Notes: generated from the letters alone by a model not told the origin. A stretch of DNA of 33,735 bases from Nostoc punctiforme NIES-2108 (GCA_003326195.1 LXQE01000165.1:1-33735), one strand, 5' to 3'. Positions 26,101 through 33,686 are shown, counted from the first letter of the stretch. Made by a program: numbers and translations.

Positions 26101-27977
26101 AGCTTAATTTCCTGCTGACAGGTGTCGAGCAACTTCTGCAACAGCAAAATTTAGGTAAAGTATGGCACTTTACTCATCAAAATAACCAAAATTTATCTCC
26201 TCAATCTCAGGCTTGGATACTAACTGCACAGCAAATTCAAGACGAACTTACACAAACTCAAGAAACTCTAAAAAGCGTGCAAGCTTGGAATCAACAGTTA
26301 CAAGCTGGAAAAGATTGGTTAGAGTCTCAATGGCAGACATGGATGCTGAGGACACAAAAAGCCGAGTTGGAGTGGGAACGATGGCAATCTTTCAGTACGA
26401 TGATGTCTGCGAGTAAGTTTTGGCAACTCCGCAGTGCTTGGTTAAAATTTAAACGGCTTCTCGGTGGGAAAAGGACTGACCCGCTTGTGTTAGCAAATCA
26501 AGTAAACTCCGACACTCGGATTCGAGATTTTGTGGCTCTGATTGCTAGTCAAAAAGTGAGATTTTTTCAGCCCGAAGCTTCTGAAGCTCCTGTAGTCTCG
26601 ATTATTTCTGTGTTTCCTAACGACTATCAGTATTTTGAAACTACCTACAGAAGTGTAATTAACCAAACCTGGCAAAATTTTGAATGGATTATTGTCAATG
26701 ACGGCTTGACAAACGCCGATGCAGTAGCATTCATTGAGTCATTGTCTCAAAGAACGAACAAAATAAAAGTCCTCTCTCATTCTAATCAACAAGGTGACGC
26801 AGCAGGACGCAACACAGCGATCGCTCAAGCTGAAGGCAAATATTTATTTTTCATTAATTTAGTTGACATTTTTGACCCAACATATATCGAAAAAAGTGTT
26901 CTGTTCTTAGAAACCCATCCCACATTTTCCTTCGTTAACTCCTACTCTGCTGTCTTTCAAGCACAGGAATACTGGTGGAATCATGGCTTTAGCCAACCTG
27001 CTTCATTCTTCCATGAAAATCAGCCTATAGGAGGATTGCTGTATCGCAAAGTTGATTTTGAGCAACTAGGGGGATTTGACGCAGACTTAAAGTTATATGC
27101 GGATTGGGAACGGTGGCTAAAAGCGATCGCCAATCAACAACTTGGATGGACAATTCCTGAATATTTAGAGTGCAATCGCAGCATTAACTCTTTAAAGCAA
27201 GATCCTTGGGAACTCAAGCGAGTAACTGAATTAATCCAGTCGCGCTACCATGATTTTTTTAGCAGTACCCCGACTGCAAATATTTCTCTCAACCGTCAAT
27301 CACTTAACCCGCAGCAACTCAAATATAAAATAGTCGGACAAAACTCCCTTAAGCGCTACAATTCTGGGAAACGCTTGCTGTTTTTCTTTCCTTCCCTGTC
27401 CAATAGCAATGTTGATAAATTTCATCTGGACTTACTGAGGCTGCTGGAAAAAGAAGGTTATGAAATGGTGATCGCCACAAGCTTCAAATCAGAGCATCCT
27501 TGGTATGATTCTTTTTATCGCCTCACACCAGACATATTTCATCTACCTAATTTCTTAGATCAAGTGTACTGGTTGGCTTTTATCCGCTACATTATCCAAT
27601 CTCGTCAAATTGATATTGTTGTAATTTCTCACACAAACATCGCCTATTACTTCCTCCCTCTACTCCGTGCTGAATTTCCTCAAGTTGCTTTTATTGATTG
27701 GACATACACTGAAGAGTCCAATTCCCAAAGCAATAGTTACTCCACTGTCTCTAGTCAATTTAGTCAGTATCTTGACTGTCAAGCTTTATTCTCTCCAGAA
27801 ATGACTGCGGTTGAGAAAAATATTAATTATCCAACTAAATCTAAGTTGAGAGTTTGCTCCAGTAATTTTGAAATGATAAACATTTTTACTGAAGCCATCC
27901 AAACACGTCAAATGCAAATCCAATCAGAAATTGACACGGAGTTAGCAACTGTAGCTTTATTACTTGCACTCAGGTAA
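23178..27977 (+). CDS. 1599-residue chimera: PhyH-like, GT4, GT2-like, GT2-like, partial GT4
   Basis: One open frame. Residues 1-255: PhyH-like domain related to the N-terminus of the 1228-residue protein, but the iron motif HxD reads N101-Q-D103 while H187 and R198 remain. Residues 301-722: GT4 with QNGGIGTYY, FFSRLEERKG (543-552) and intact E636/E644. Residues 737-960: GT2-like, with the DxD position reading A826-V-E828. Residues 1010-1085: coiled coil. Residues 1139-1370: GT2-like, paralogous to the protein encoded at 7187, with DLDD replaced by N1227-L-V-D. Residues 1398-1565: the N-lobe of a GT4. The C-lobe with its E-x7-E is absent, and the chain resumes at INIFTEAI. Only the first GT4 looks fully catalytic. 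The other domains may act as binding modules or be decaying. It could build or hold a glycan as a scaffold. Whether it is expressed cannot be told. Confidence 0.8.
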   Translation: MRRIHQELEKNGYAVIEFLNQTEVKSLLKFNEKYSFPNNLVTTSMIFTINTSDLSYRKLLTQEVKRCFALKLAILFAEYRIVLCNLVFKSTDVLFSQMPLNQDPSLVDETSLTSFGVWCPLIDVDEQNGCLQVVKKSHLLNSKRRPFFVFDGFPYSQDILSLLQQNYLSSIPMKAGQALVYDKRLFHGSPPNTTTVERVAAICSLVPQNILTHFCYRETLISEKLEVFEVDDDFYDRYIVSEKPKDVKSLGIFNYEVDTLTPELLVKKLGTKNYNLIIPSWANFEINFQPQFLEKLNPSLQKVAILVSNEFEGFSQNGGIGTYYTTLSQKLKSDGWCIILLLCQTEADFQGEASFPDVDCVFSTHEIKQVLNLQPIHDQILATTQQDAINNSFDYQSFCCLFFTQAVITSLPDAVVYVEFPDIWGFGYRTIQTKKTGLLGDSCLIGVTAHGCFEWLREVNSQYTLEQPQWFWQAYHYEQFSYENADVAYFPSYFLKSKLESYGWKTSQSKHLPYFVPTAHQQCKSEGFANQNNLNVDKIPVVFFSRLEERKGLCTFVEAMKLLNPILVEKIQIIFIGKIIPLQSSQLQHLDSQQYIEQQLDSHIAYNLMPNLSSQDAIKFITELNHPIVCLTSLQENFPNTGLEMGQLPISLVVSDTGGFRETLNLVERSDCVHWFHPENSHSLAQTITQAINAYPEKPLIPEYEVLEQVNQRLLNQRLEYMSQAFINAAPNETQTPKVTITIVCWQTVNTILECLESLAAQTYNNFDVIVGYRESIDEYLQEIITQAQTKFPSYKYLNLDANWSLGESYNYLVELAAGEYVLQLAVEHIALPDMLEKLVRATIASDADVVVCPQVTLQEDGELKAMPAAVNYTFIDGCLLKLLEFNHNQDISALFSLKLLQEFPYSPERGLFALNWHILAAAIATGKEIAYYPYPLYAISNSTSTTNLVNLAKERYYLRQYLYQIEPAKWNQRQLNFLLTGVEQLLQQQNLGKVWHFTHQNNQNLSPQSQAWILTAQQIQDELTQTQETLKSVQAWNQQLQAGKDWLESQWQTWMLRTQKAELEWERWQSFSTMMSASKFWQLRSAWLKFKRLLGGKRTDPLVLANQVNSDTRIRDFVALIASQKVRFFQPEASEAPVVSIISVFPNDYQYFETTYRSVINQTWQNFEWIIVNDGLTNADAVAFIESLSQRTNKIKVLSHSNQQGDAAGRNTAIAQAEGKYLFFINLVDIFDPTYIEKSVLFLETHPTFSFVNSYSAVFQAQEYWWNHGFSQPASFFHENQPIGGLLYRKVDFEQLGGFDADLKLYADWERWLKAIANQQLGWTIPEYLECNRSINSLKQDPWELKRVTELIQSRYHDFFSSTPTANISLNRQSLNPQQLKYKIVGQNSLKRYNSGKRLLFFFPSLSNSNVDKFHLDLLRLLEKEGYEMVIATSFKSEHPWYDSFYRLTPDIFHLPNFLDQVYWLAFIRYIIQSRQIDIVVISHTNIAYYFLPLLRAEFPQVAFIDWTYTEESNSQSNSYSTVSSQFSQYLDCQALFSPEMTAVEKNINYPTKSKLRVCSSNFEMINIFTEAIQTRQMQIQSEIDTELATVALLLALR

Positions 27978-28501
27978 ATTTAAACTCCATAACATACTTG
28001 CCCATCACAAATTTTCTCCTATTCATGGGTGGGGAATTGGGTTTCGCAGATCGCGGAATACACTCGACTGATGCGTAGACGCGGAGCGGCTTGTCCAAGG
28101 ACATTATTTTTACACAAATCCTTAGTGCAGATTGCCCAGGAGCAATTATTCTAACTATTAACTTTATGCGGCTAGCTGTGATTTGAATCATAAAATAAAC
28201 TTTTAGCTCAAGATATGCTTCAAAAAGAGTTAACCATTTTATGCTTCAGAAATCGGCGTCAAAGTAGAAAAATCACATCTACCAAGTAATTGCAGCACTT
28301 GATGAGGGATTATCGTTGCGTCAGACAGCAACCACTTGCGGCGTTAGGAAATGGTGGTTAGCCGATGAGTAATCAACTTGGCAAGTCTGGTAATTGATTA
28401 TTAGCTATATACAAAATCTCCATTTTGTCACATAAGGGCGTACACCAGGGGATGATTCCGCACGCAATCGGAAGATGCTGACATCATCATGGCTGTGGCG
28501 T
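27978..28501. other. Intergenic stretch with repeat and possible transposase scrap
   Basis: No convincing gene in 524 bases. A short dispersed repeat module (GCGTAGACGCGGAGCGG) lies at about 28072-28088. The plus-strand frame 28268-28372 reads IAALDEGLSLRQTATTCGVR, which looks like a helix-turn-helix of a transposase, but it is only about 34 codons, so it is at most a relic. The first copy of the small-gene leader lies at 28413-28431 with no open gene after it. Confidence 0.4.
28413..28431 (-). repeat. Small-gene leader, copy 1 (orphan)
   Basis: On the minus strand GTGACAAAATGGAGATTTT. It matches the other leaders but is followed by only a very short open frame, so the gene that once followed appears lost. 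Confidence 0.55.
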
Positions 28502-28792
28502 TCATTCTTTGTCCTCCGAATATTCCTCTACTTCGATAGTGTCCCAAGCGAAAATTTTGTATTTGCTCGTGAACGGATCGCGGACGACGACAAATTCATA
28601 GACCGCCCAAGTTTTACGAGAGCTAAAGGAGAACTCGGCTTCTATCTCAAGAGTCTGCCGATTTTCTTCAGCCTCTTTAATTTCAGTTTTTTGAATAACA
28701 ACTTCCTGGCACAATTCACCATCAATAATATCTAGATTATTGATCCACTCATGAGCGATCGCGGCAAATTCATTAGATGCTGGCACGTTCAT
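28502..28792 (-). CDS. Small protein of unknown function (96 residues)
   Basis: Not recognised. Acidic, with an alternating strand-like pattern in the second half (EIEAEFSFSSRKTWAVYEFV) and a glutamate-rich tail; no signal peptide or membrane segment. The first ATG of the frame was taken as start. It is preceded by a variant leader (28806-28824) with about 13 extra AT bases before the ATG. It lies at the downstream end of a run of minus-strand small genes. The size and context fit an immunity or antitoxin-like protein, but nothing in the sequence proves this. Confidence 0.55.
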   Translation of the reverse strand: MNVPASNEFAAIAHEWINNLDIIDGELCQEVVIQKTEIKEAEENRQTLEIEAEFSFSSRKTWAVYEFVVVRDPFTSKYKIFAWDTIEVEEYSEDKE

Positions 28793-28805
28793 TATAAAAA
28801 ATTAT

Positions 28806-28824
28806 AAAATCTCCATTTCGTCAT
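28806..28824 (-). repeat. Small-gene leader, copy 2
   Basis: On the minus strand ATGACGAAATGGAGATTTT, upstream of the 96-residue gene. It differs from the consensus GTGACAAAATGGAGAATT at a few positions. Confidence 0.55.
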
Positions 28825-28920
28825 TTGGCACTGCTAACTGATTTGATAACCATTATTTGCAGGTGTAATACATACCACTACAAAGTTAATGCTTCCGTGT
28901 TCAGTAAAAAAAGTTACCTC

Positions 28921-28989
28921 CTATTTATCTCTTTCATCATCCCATTCCATGCCACAAAAGTCATAATCTTTGTATCCTTTTTCAGCCAT
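28921..28989 (-). CDS. Possible 22-residue ORF
   Basis: MAEKGYKDYDFCGMEWDDER and two more residues, preceded by GGAGG, but that motif is only one base from the ATG, too close for normal use. The same frame extends upstream across one stop as MLKRMQSEELVKIF, suggesting a remnant of a longer gene. The rest of 28825-29096 holds nothing recognisable. Confidence 0.2.
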   Translation of the reverse strand: MAEKGYKDYDFCGMEWDDERDK

Positions 28990-29096
28990 ACCTCCACAAG
29001 CTTTCTAAAATATTTTTACCAATTCCTCGGACTGCATTCTTTTAAGCATATTTTTATTTTTTATCAGCACAGAGGGTAGGAGGCAGAAGGGAATTC

Positions 29097-29306
29097 CTAA
29101 AATGTCGCATCGGTTTCTGTAAATTCAGCCAAATCTTTAAAGCTTGCTACAGCATTCTCTAGGCAATCTGTAAAGCTGCCTACGTAATCATGTCCCAAAT
29201 TAAAGTTTGGGCTATCTGAAAATCTTATTTCTACCATATAAGTATCCTGAGGGTAAACAGGAGATTTTCTGATTTCTCCGCTTAGATTTTTAAAAAGTAT
29301 CTTCAT
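29097..29306 (-). CDS. Small protein of unknown function (69 residues)
   Basis: Not recognised. Predicted mixed strands and one helix: VEIRFSDSPNFNLGHDYVGS, then FTDCLENAVASFKDLAEF. No signal peptide or membrane segment. It starts 26 bases after the stop of the 75-residue gene and follows leader copy 3. An ATG at the end of that leader opens a 7-codon frame (MENEDTF) that overlaps the true start in another frame, so the two could be coupled. Confidence 0.55.
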   Translation of the reverse strand: MKILFKNLSGEIRKSPVYPQDTYMVEIRFSDSPNFNLGHDYVGSFTDCLENAVASFKDLAEFTETDATF

Positions 29307-29310
29307 TCTC

Positions 29311-29331
29311 CATAATTCTCCATTTTGTCAC
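29311..29331 (-). promoter_or_regulatory. Small-gene leader, copy 3, with upstream ORF
   Basis: On the minus strand GTGACAAAATGGAGAATT followed by ATG. GGAG is a good ribosome binding site 4 bases before that ATG. The ATG opens a 7-codon frame that overlaps the start of the 69-residue gene. Confidence 0.6.
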
Positions 29332-29332
29332 T

Positions 29333-29560
29333 TCAAGCGTTGTAGTGCAGACTATAGTATTTATCAATCTGCATTTTGGTTTGCTCGATAGCTGTGGGTA
29401 TATCTGAAAATGGATGTCTTTCTTGCAGAAGCATTTTGTCACCAACAGGAGCGTACAATTCGCATAAATAGCATTTACGTCGTTCGTCCCGCCAAACGTC
29501 AATATCACAGCCTTTGTATTTTTCGGAATGCTTTAAATCTTCTTTTAGTAAGTCAATCAT
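29333..29560 (-). CDS. Small protein of unknown function (75 residues)
   Basis: Not recognised. Charged and soluble: GCDIDVWRDERRKCYLCELY, then PFSDIPTAIEQTKMQIDKYY. It starts at the ATG at 29560, two bases after the leader's own ATG, and is preceded by the 88-residue gene with a 21-base gap, so it is co-transcribed with its neighbours. A longer overlapping frame on the same strand (29290-29508) reads as a shadow of it. Confidence 0.55.
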   Translation of the reverse strand: MIDLLKEDLKHSEKYKGCDIDVWRDERRKCYLCELYAPVGDKMLLQERHPFSDIPTAIEQTKMQIDKYYSLHYNA

Positions 29561-29561
29561 A

Positions 29562-29581
29562 CATAATTCCTATTTTGTAAC
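29562..29581 (-). promoter_or_regulatory. Small-gene leader, copy 4
   Basis: On the minus strand GTTACAAAATAGGAATT followed by ATG. The leader ATG opens only M-Y-D-stop; the true gene start overlaps it in another frame (ATGTATGA). Confidence 0.6.
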
Positions 29582-29848
29582 TTAATTAGGATTGTTTCTA
29601 TAAAGCATTGATGAATAGTTCGCATATTTGGGCTTATTTAAATAAGCGTCTTCAACCGTACTTGTCATGAAAATCCGAGTATTTTCTGGCTCATCTAGGT
29701 TGTTGATTGTTTGTATTAAATCCTTTTTTATAAGTAATTTTTGTTGCTCTTTAACATCATGAAATAAGCTCCAAGCAAATCTATACATTTCCGCATAAAC
29801 TTGAGCCTGAGCGTATTCTTTTACCCCTGGTATTTCTGAATCTGTCAT
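29582..29848 (-). CDS. Small protein of unknown function (88 residues)
   Basis: Not recognised. Mostly helical in appearance: EYAQAQVYAEMYRFAWSLF, then KEQQKLLIKKDLIQTINNL; no signal peptide or membrane segment. Here the leader's ATG is itself the start codon, preceded by AAAGGGAATT, so this gene shows the likely original arrangement of the cassette. First of three closely spaced minus-strand genes. Confidence 0.6.
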   Translation of the reverse strand: MTDSEIPGVKEYAQAQVYAEMYRFAWSLFHDVKEQQKLLIKKDLIQTINNLDEPENTRIFMTSTVEDAYLNKPKYANYSSMLYRNNPN

Positions 29849-29865
29849 AATTCCCTTTTTGTCAC
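29846..29865 (-). promoter_or_regulatory. Small-gene leader, copy 5
   Basis: On the minus strand GTGACAAAAAGGGAATT followed directly by the start ATG of the 88-residue gene. Confidence 0.6.
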
Positions 29866-29880
29866 AGGAACGCTAAAAGA

Positions 29881-29922
29881 CTTCTGCTGTGGTTAGGTAG
29901 ATGCCATCCCTTCCAGCAGAAG
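29881..29922. terminator. Hairpin between small genes
   Basis: CTTCTGCTG and CAGCAGAAG form a 9-bp stem with a 24-base loop, in the gap after the 102-residue gene. No T run follows on the minus strand, so a terminator role is only possible. Confidence 0.35.
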
Positions 29923-29960
29923 CAGGGAATGGAATGGAATAGTTTATTTTCTGGAAATCC

Positions 29961-30269
29961 CTAAATGGCTGGTTGTTTGACATTTTGACTACACGTATTT
30001 GAGTCCTCGATAATAACAGAATAATGAGAAAATTCATTGAATTCTAATTCACTAATAAAACCAATTAAAGCAAATGGACATTTACAACCCAAAGCTTGTT
30101 TTAGAAAATCAGTATTTAGGTGAGATGATTGGCAGACAATCTCAAAAATCTCTTCACTAGTTAATTCTAGATTTTCATCTAATTCCAATATTTGCGCTTC
30201 TATTAAGTTAACTAGTTTTTTAATAGAAAAACAAGTTTCGATTTTGTCAGAGATTGTTAGGTGATTCAT
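29961..30269 (-). CDS. Small protein of unknown function (102 residues)
   Basis: Not recognised. Largely helical and acidic in the first half (IKKLVNLIEAQILELDENLE, then SEEIFEIVCQSS). A CKCPF motif and a strand-like EFSHYSVIIED follow. No membrane segment. It is not preceded by the shared leader, unlike the genes downstream, and starts 48 bases after the stop of the 138-residue gene, so the two may be co-transcribed. Confidence 0.55.
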   Translation of the reverse strand: MNHLTISDKIETCFSIKKLVNLIEAQILELDENLELTSEEIFEIVCQSSHLNTDFLKQALGCKCPFALIGFISELEFNEFSHYSVIIEDSNTCSQNVKQPAI

Positions 30270-30317
30270 CTTAGTAACTATTATTTTTAATTTTACTCTG
30301 ATTTTTAGACATAATCT

Positions 30318-30734
30318 TCAAATTGGGAAATACTGCTGTAAAATCGGGTACAAAGAAGCAGCAATTGCCTCAAACTTATCACCATCTGGATAGGGACGAA
30401 GAATTTCCTCACCGTCTTCGTTCAACCACTCTTGTCGTATTGGAGTGTACTCAAGCGATAGAATTGCAGTTCTCCACCAGCCAGATAACGCTAAATGTTC
30501 CCCAGACCAAAATAGTCGGAAATCAACCTTCTTATTTCGATAAACTTCACTAACAGGATTAGAATAAGGACGGTTTTTCGGATCAAAAGTATCGGTAGAA
30601 TAGCCTTGTAAATCAATTATTAAAAATTCTTTTTTAATTTCTGCTGTTAATTTAAAGCGAGAGTGGAGATAATGAACAGATAAAATTTTAGCGGCTGCTA
30701 ATTCAAATTCTATAGGTAAAGTAGATAAACTCAT
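30318..30734 (-). CDS. Small protein of unknown function (138 residues)
   Basis: Not recognised. Soluble, rich in aromatic residues, with a strand-like core (KKEFLIIDLQGYS, DFRLFWSGEHLALSGWW) and a helical end (DGDKFEAIAASLYPILQQYF). No catalytic motif is evident. First gene of the small-gene run, 90 bases downstream of the decayed TnsC-like gene on the same strand. In an intact Tn7-like element this position is where cargo or further transposition genes would lie. Confidence 0.6.
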   Translation of the reverse strand: MSLSTLPIEFELAAAKILSVHYLHSRFKLTAEIKKEFLIIDLQGYSTDTFDPKNRPYSNPVSEVYRNKKVDFRLFWSGEHLALSGWWRTAILSLEYTPIRQEWLNEDGEEILRPYPDGDKFEAIAASLYPILQQYFPI

Positions 30735-30824
30735 TAATTAATAATTTCCTTGAATACCGATGCGAACATTACTGAAAAACTGATCCCCTTGATAAAAACT
30801 GTTTACTACTGAATTTTTTGATGT

Positions 30825-32051
30825 TCACTCAAGTCCAACAGGATCTCGTTTAGGTTTGCGTTGCCCAACACGTTGGGAAGACTTTTTAGGCATTTTAGGC
30901 GTTTCCTGTTGAGTTGTGGCTTCATCATCAATCGTCTTCTTTTCTACCGTGTCACTAGCGGTAATATTTGTTTCTAGTGGTGTCTCGCTAATTGAAGAAT
31001 CAGCTGGTTTCATCTTCTTGCGAGTTTGCTTTTTCTTGGGGACTGGCTCGATAGGAATTTCATCTGGTGTTGTGGAAGCTGTTTCATCAGCCGTAGAACT
31101 GACGGGCTTTTTACGAGTCCGCTTTGCTTGAGATGATGGTTTAGATGATTTTGAGGGCGATGCAACCACATCTGCTGCGCCCTTTGATAAATCCACCGCA
31201 GTTTTTGGTACAGATGTAGAACCCATTCCCATCTGTAGCAAATGCCACAAATGTTCACGACGACTTTCCATGTAACTAAGTTTTTGTTCACCCTCAGTAG
31301 TATCCAGCGCCATGCGTTCACATTGGGCAAGAGAGAGCGTATGTTCATGGAATTGTTCTAAACTCAGAGTATCGTGTCCATCATGCAATGCCGCCGCCAC
31401 AGTCCGTATAAGCCAGTCCTTAAGTACCCCAACACAACCAATGGAACGTTCATAGAAGTAAAGCCAATGCTGCATTAGTTGCGGAACATCCACATTCATC
31501 GGTATTTGTATTAGGAGTGCCAATAATGCGGCTTGAAAATCCTGGCGGTCAAGTTCATTCTGATACAAATAACGCGGAAAATGGATATCCAGCCCCCGCC
31601 GGGATGCTTGACCACTTAAATTACGAAAATTGAGCAGTTCGTAAGTCCCAATCAGAATGTGTAGTACACCCGTAACGTTGGTCATGGATTTAATCCAGTC
31701 CAACTGGTCTAAAAGCTTACCAGCACTTGCACCAGTCCCAATCTTCATTAAGTGCTGTGCTTCATCCAAAATCACCGCCCGCACTCCACGTTTGGTCATC
31801 GCCTCTTCTAATGCGTGGCGTAGTTCAGGCGAATCATTGAACTGGGCTGTTTTAGTCCGCCCACGTCCTTTCTTCTCCCAAGTTTGTTCCGCGTCAATAT
31901 CTATCAGCATCCGCCGCTCATAGAATGGTTCTCCCAAAAGTTTCAGTGCAGTGCGGTAATAATCTGCCCGATTAAACACCACACCATCAGATGGTCGTGT
32001 TTCTAATAGCAATAATGGCATCGGGGGCTGACTGCCGTTACGATAGCTCAA
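30825..32051 (-). pseudogene. TnsC-like transposition ATPase lacking its Walker A end
   Basis: Reads as a Tn7/Tn5053-type AAA+ regulator from just after the P-loop. Visible are LLLLETRPSDGVVFNRADYY, Walker B VRAVILDEAQHL (D96, E97) and sensor-like HILIGTYELL. About 80 N-terminal residues with Walker A are gone: the frame starts abruptly at the junction with the TnsA-TnsB gene, and its first codon is TTG. From about residue 285 it has a long tail rich in K, S, P and T, probably disordered. Without Walker A it should not bind ATP normally. A cut-down product starting at an internal ATG is possible. Confidence 0.75.
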
Positions 32052-33405
32052 GGGATTGGAAACACCGGATAACGGTTCGGGCTTGTCTTGGTGTCTCGAA
32101 GTGTTCGGTAATAAATTGATCTAATAATTTGCTTGCATCTGTTGGTGCTTTGGGTAGGCGATTTCCTCTACTAGCGGTACGTGGCAGTAACCCAACATAA
32201 CCGCAACTATAGCTTGCTTCTGCTTCACGGAACTGTTGTACCCAACGTCGCAGGGTGCGCGGTTTGATGTTTTTGTAGATATCTGTCTGACCCTGAAAAT
32301 ATGCTTGTACTAGATGGAATCTGTAGTTTGCTTGTTGTAAATCAGCAGAAGAAGCGGCATCCATCAATAAGCGTACAGTTTCGTTGGTGCTATTGAGTTT
32401 CTCTTGTGACTGGATGCTAATACTACCACTTTCTAGCAATTGGAAAAAAAATGCTGTTGGCAACTGTATTGGTTGTCCTGCACATGGTAGTAGCGTGGTT
32501 GTAGTTTCACCCAAGTTGACTAAAGTCCACAGTCTTGAGTCCCACAAGAATGTTGTGTTAGGTAAGAGCAACGCTCTTGAGATGAACTCCTTTTTAGGTA
32601 AGGACTGTTCTACTGCTATTAGTCCATGTGCATCAGCAGTTTGTTGGTCTGGCCACAATTTTACCCGCCAATGTTCCACTAAACCAACCGCATACAAGTC
32701 CACGTAAACTTGTTGGGTAGCAATCATAGTGTATACATCGTTGGCTCTGACTCCGCTCACTGATGCCAGCATTGCTGCAATGGTTGTTCCTGGGTTAGTT
32801 TTTACCCATTGCTGTATTTTTTCGGTAACGCTGGCGGGGATATTAGCATTAAATCCGAAGTAATCTTCCAAAAACATCAAGTTTTGGGTGAAGACTGGAT
32901 GCAATTGAGCATCTGTGCGGACACTGTATTTTAGTCCCCATGAAGCGGCTACTGCCTCTCCTGGTGGGCAATACCAATCACCTGTTTCGGTTTTTTGGTA
33001 GCGTCCTGGGTATTTTTGGGCTAGTCGCTCTAATTCATGAACTGTTTTCCATTCTTCCCACATTGCTCCTGTGGAGCGCAACACGAAAAAGTCAGGGGTA
33101 TGATAGTGACCTATATTACGTCCTGCTGCATTTTTGTACTGGATTTTGAAGGGTGGGGGTTGGTCGTAGAACTCTAAAACCTCTGGGTCGTGTTCCATTT
33201 GGTAAATTGCCCACAGTTCTACGGTGTGGCTCTCAAATTGGATGGTTTGACCCATTTTCCGGCTGGGGTAAACTCCACTGACGTTCTTGACGCGTCCTTG
33301 TACACGACGTGAGGGTGGGGCAGGGCGAATACTGGCAATCAAATCAATAGTTTGTGCCTTTAGTTGTTGCCGTCTACACCAATACTCAAACTCTTGTGAG
33401 TTCAT
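32038..33405 (-). pseudogene. TnsA-TnsB-type transposase truncated before the DDE domain
   Basis: The N-terminal part (to about residue 180) resembles the TnsA endonuclease: SHTVELWAIYQMEHDPEV, FYDQPPPF, HTPDFF (D105) and EEWKTVHEL (E118, K120), which fits the E/D/E-x-K nuclease core. It would cut the 5' ends of a Tn7-like element. The rest resembles the N-terminal DNA-binding helices of TnsB (KPRTLRRWVQQF, then ITEHFETPRQARTVIR) and then stops. The DDE catalytic domain and C-terminus are missing. The chosen start is the ATG at 33405; an in-frame GTG at 33462 is an alternative. The 3' end overlaps the TnsC-like frame by 14 bases, which reflects the deletion junction and not a normal operon overlap. 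Confidence 0.75.
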
Positions 33406-33487
33406 TGACTTGCACCATTGAGAGTGCCAATAATCAGAGTTTTCAGCCTGACAGCAATCCACAAACTACTACTCATCAAAGCTTTTT

Positions 33488-33525
33488 TGAACCATATTTT
33501 AGTCATTTTGAACCATTTTTTGGTC
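33488..33525 (+). repeat. Two candidate transposase-binding repeats
   Basis: TGAACCATATTTTAGTC (33488-33504) and TGAACCATTTTTTGGTC (33509-33525) are spaced 21 bases apart, two helical turns, just upstream of the TnsA-TnsB gene. This is how TnsB sites at a Tn7-like end are usually arranged. Confidence 0.5.
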
Positions 33526-33686
33526 GGAAAGTTGATGAAAGAGCTAATTGTTTTGTGCAATTTTAAAGTTTTCCGGCTAAAAAACTCCAGGCTTTATTAT
33601 GATTCACTTTTACAACACGTGGTCATGAATTGATACAAAATTTTATTTGCCTGTTGCCTGCAAGCTCTGTAATTTCGTTAACTTTT

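Noticed and set aside
27970..28191. 73-residue open frame on the minus strand after the chimera
   Set aside because: Contains a dispersed repeat, has no family resemblance, and overlaps the end of the chimera gene.
28475..28735. 86-residue plus-strand open frame
   Set aside because: Shadow of the minus-strand 96-residue gene.
28825..29079. 84-residue plus-strand open frame
   Set aside because: Composition is hydrophobic with low complexity, as expected from reading AT-rich DNA by chance; no start site support.
29290..29508. 72-residue open frame on the minus strand
   Set aside because: It overlaps the 75-residue gene in another frame; only its last seven codons (MENEDTF) matter, as a leader frame.
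28413..29865. CRISPR array
   Set aside because: The repeated leaders are not evenly spaced and the intervals are coding genes, not spacers of uniform length.
28413..29865. Transposon-end repeats of a type V-K CAST (GTGACA motifs)
   Set aside because: The similarity is limited to a few bases and the repeats sit at gene starts; no Cas12k, TniQ or CRISPR was seen.
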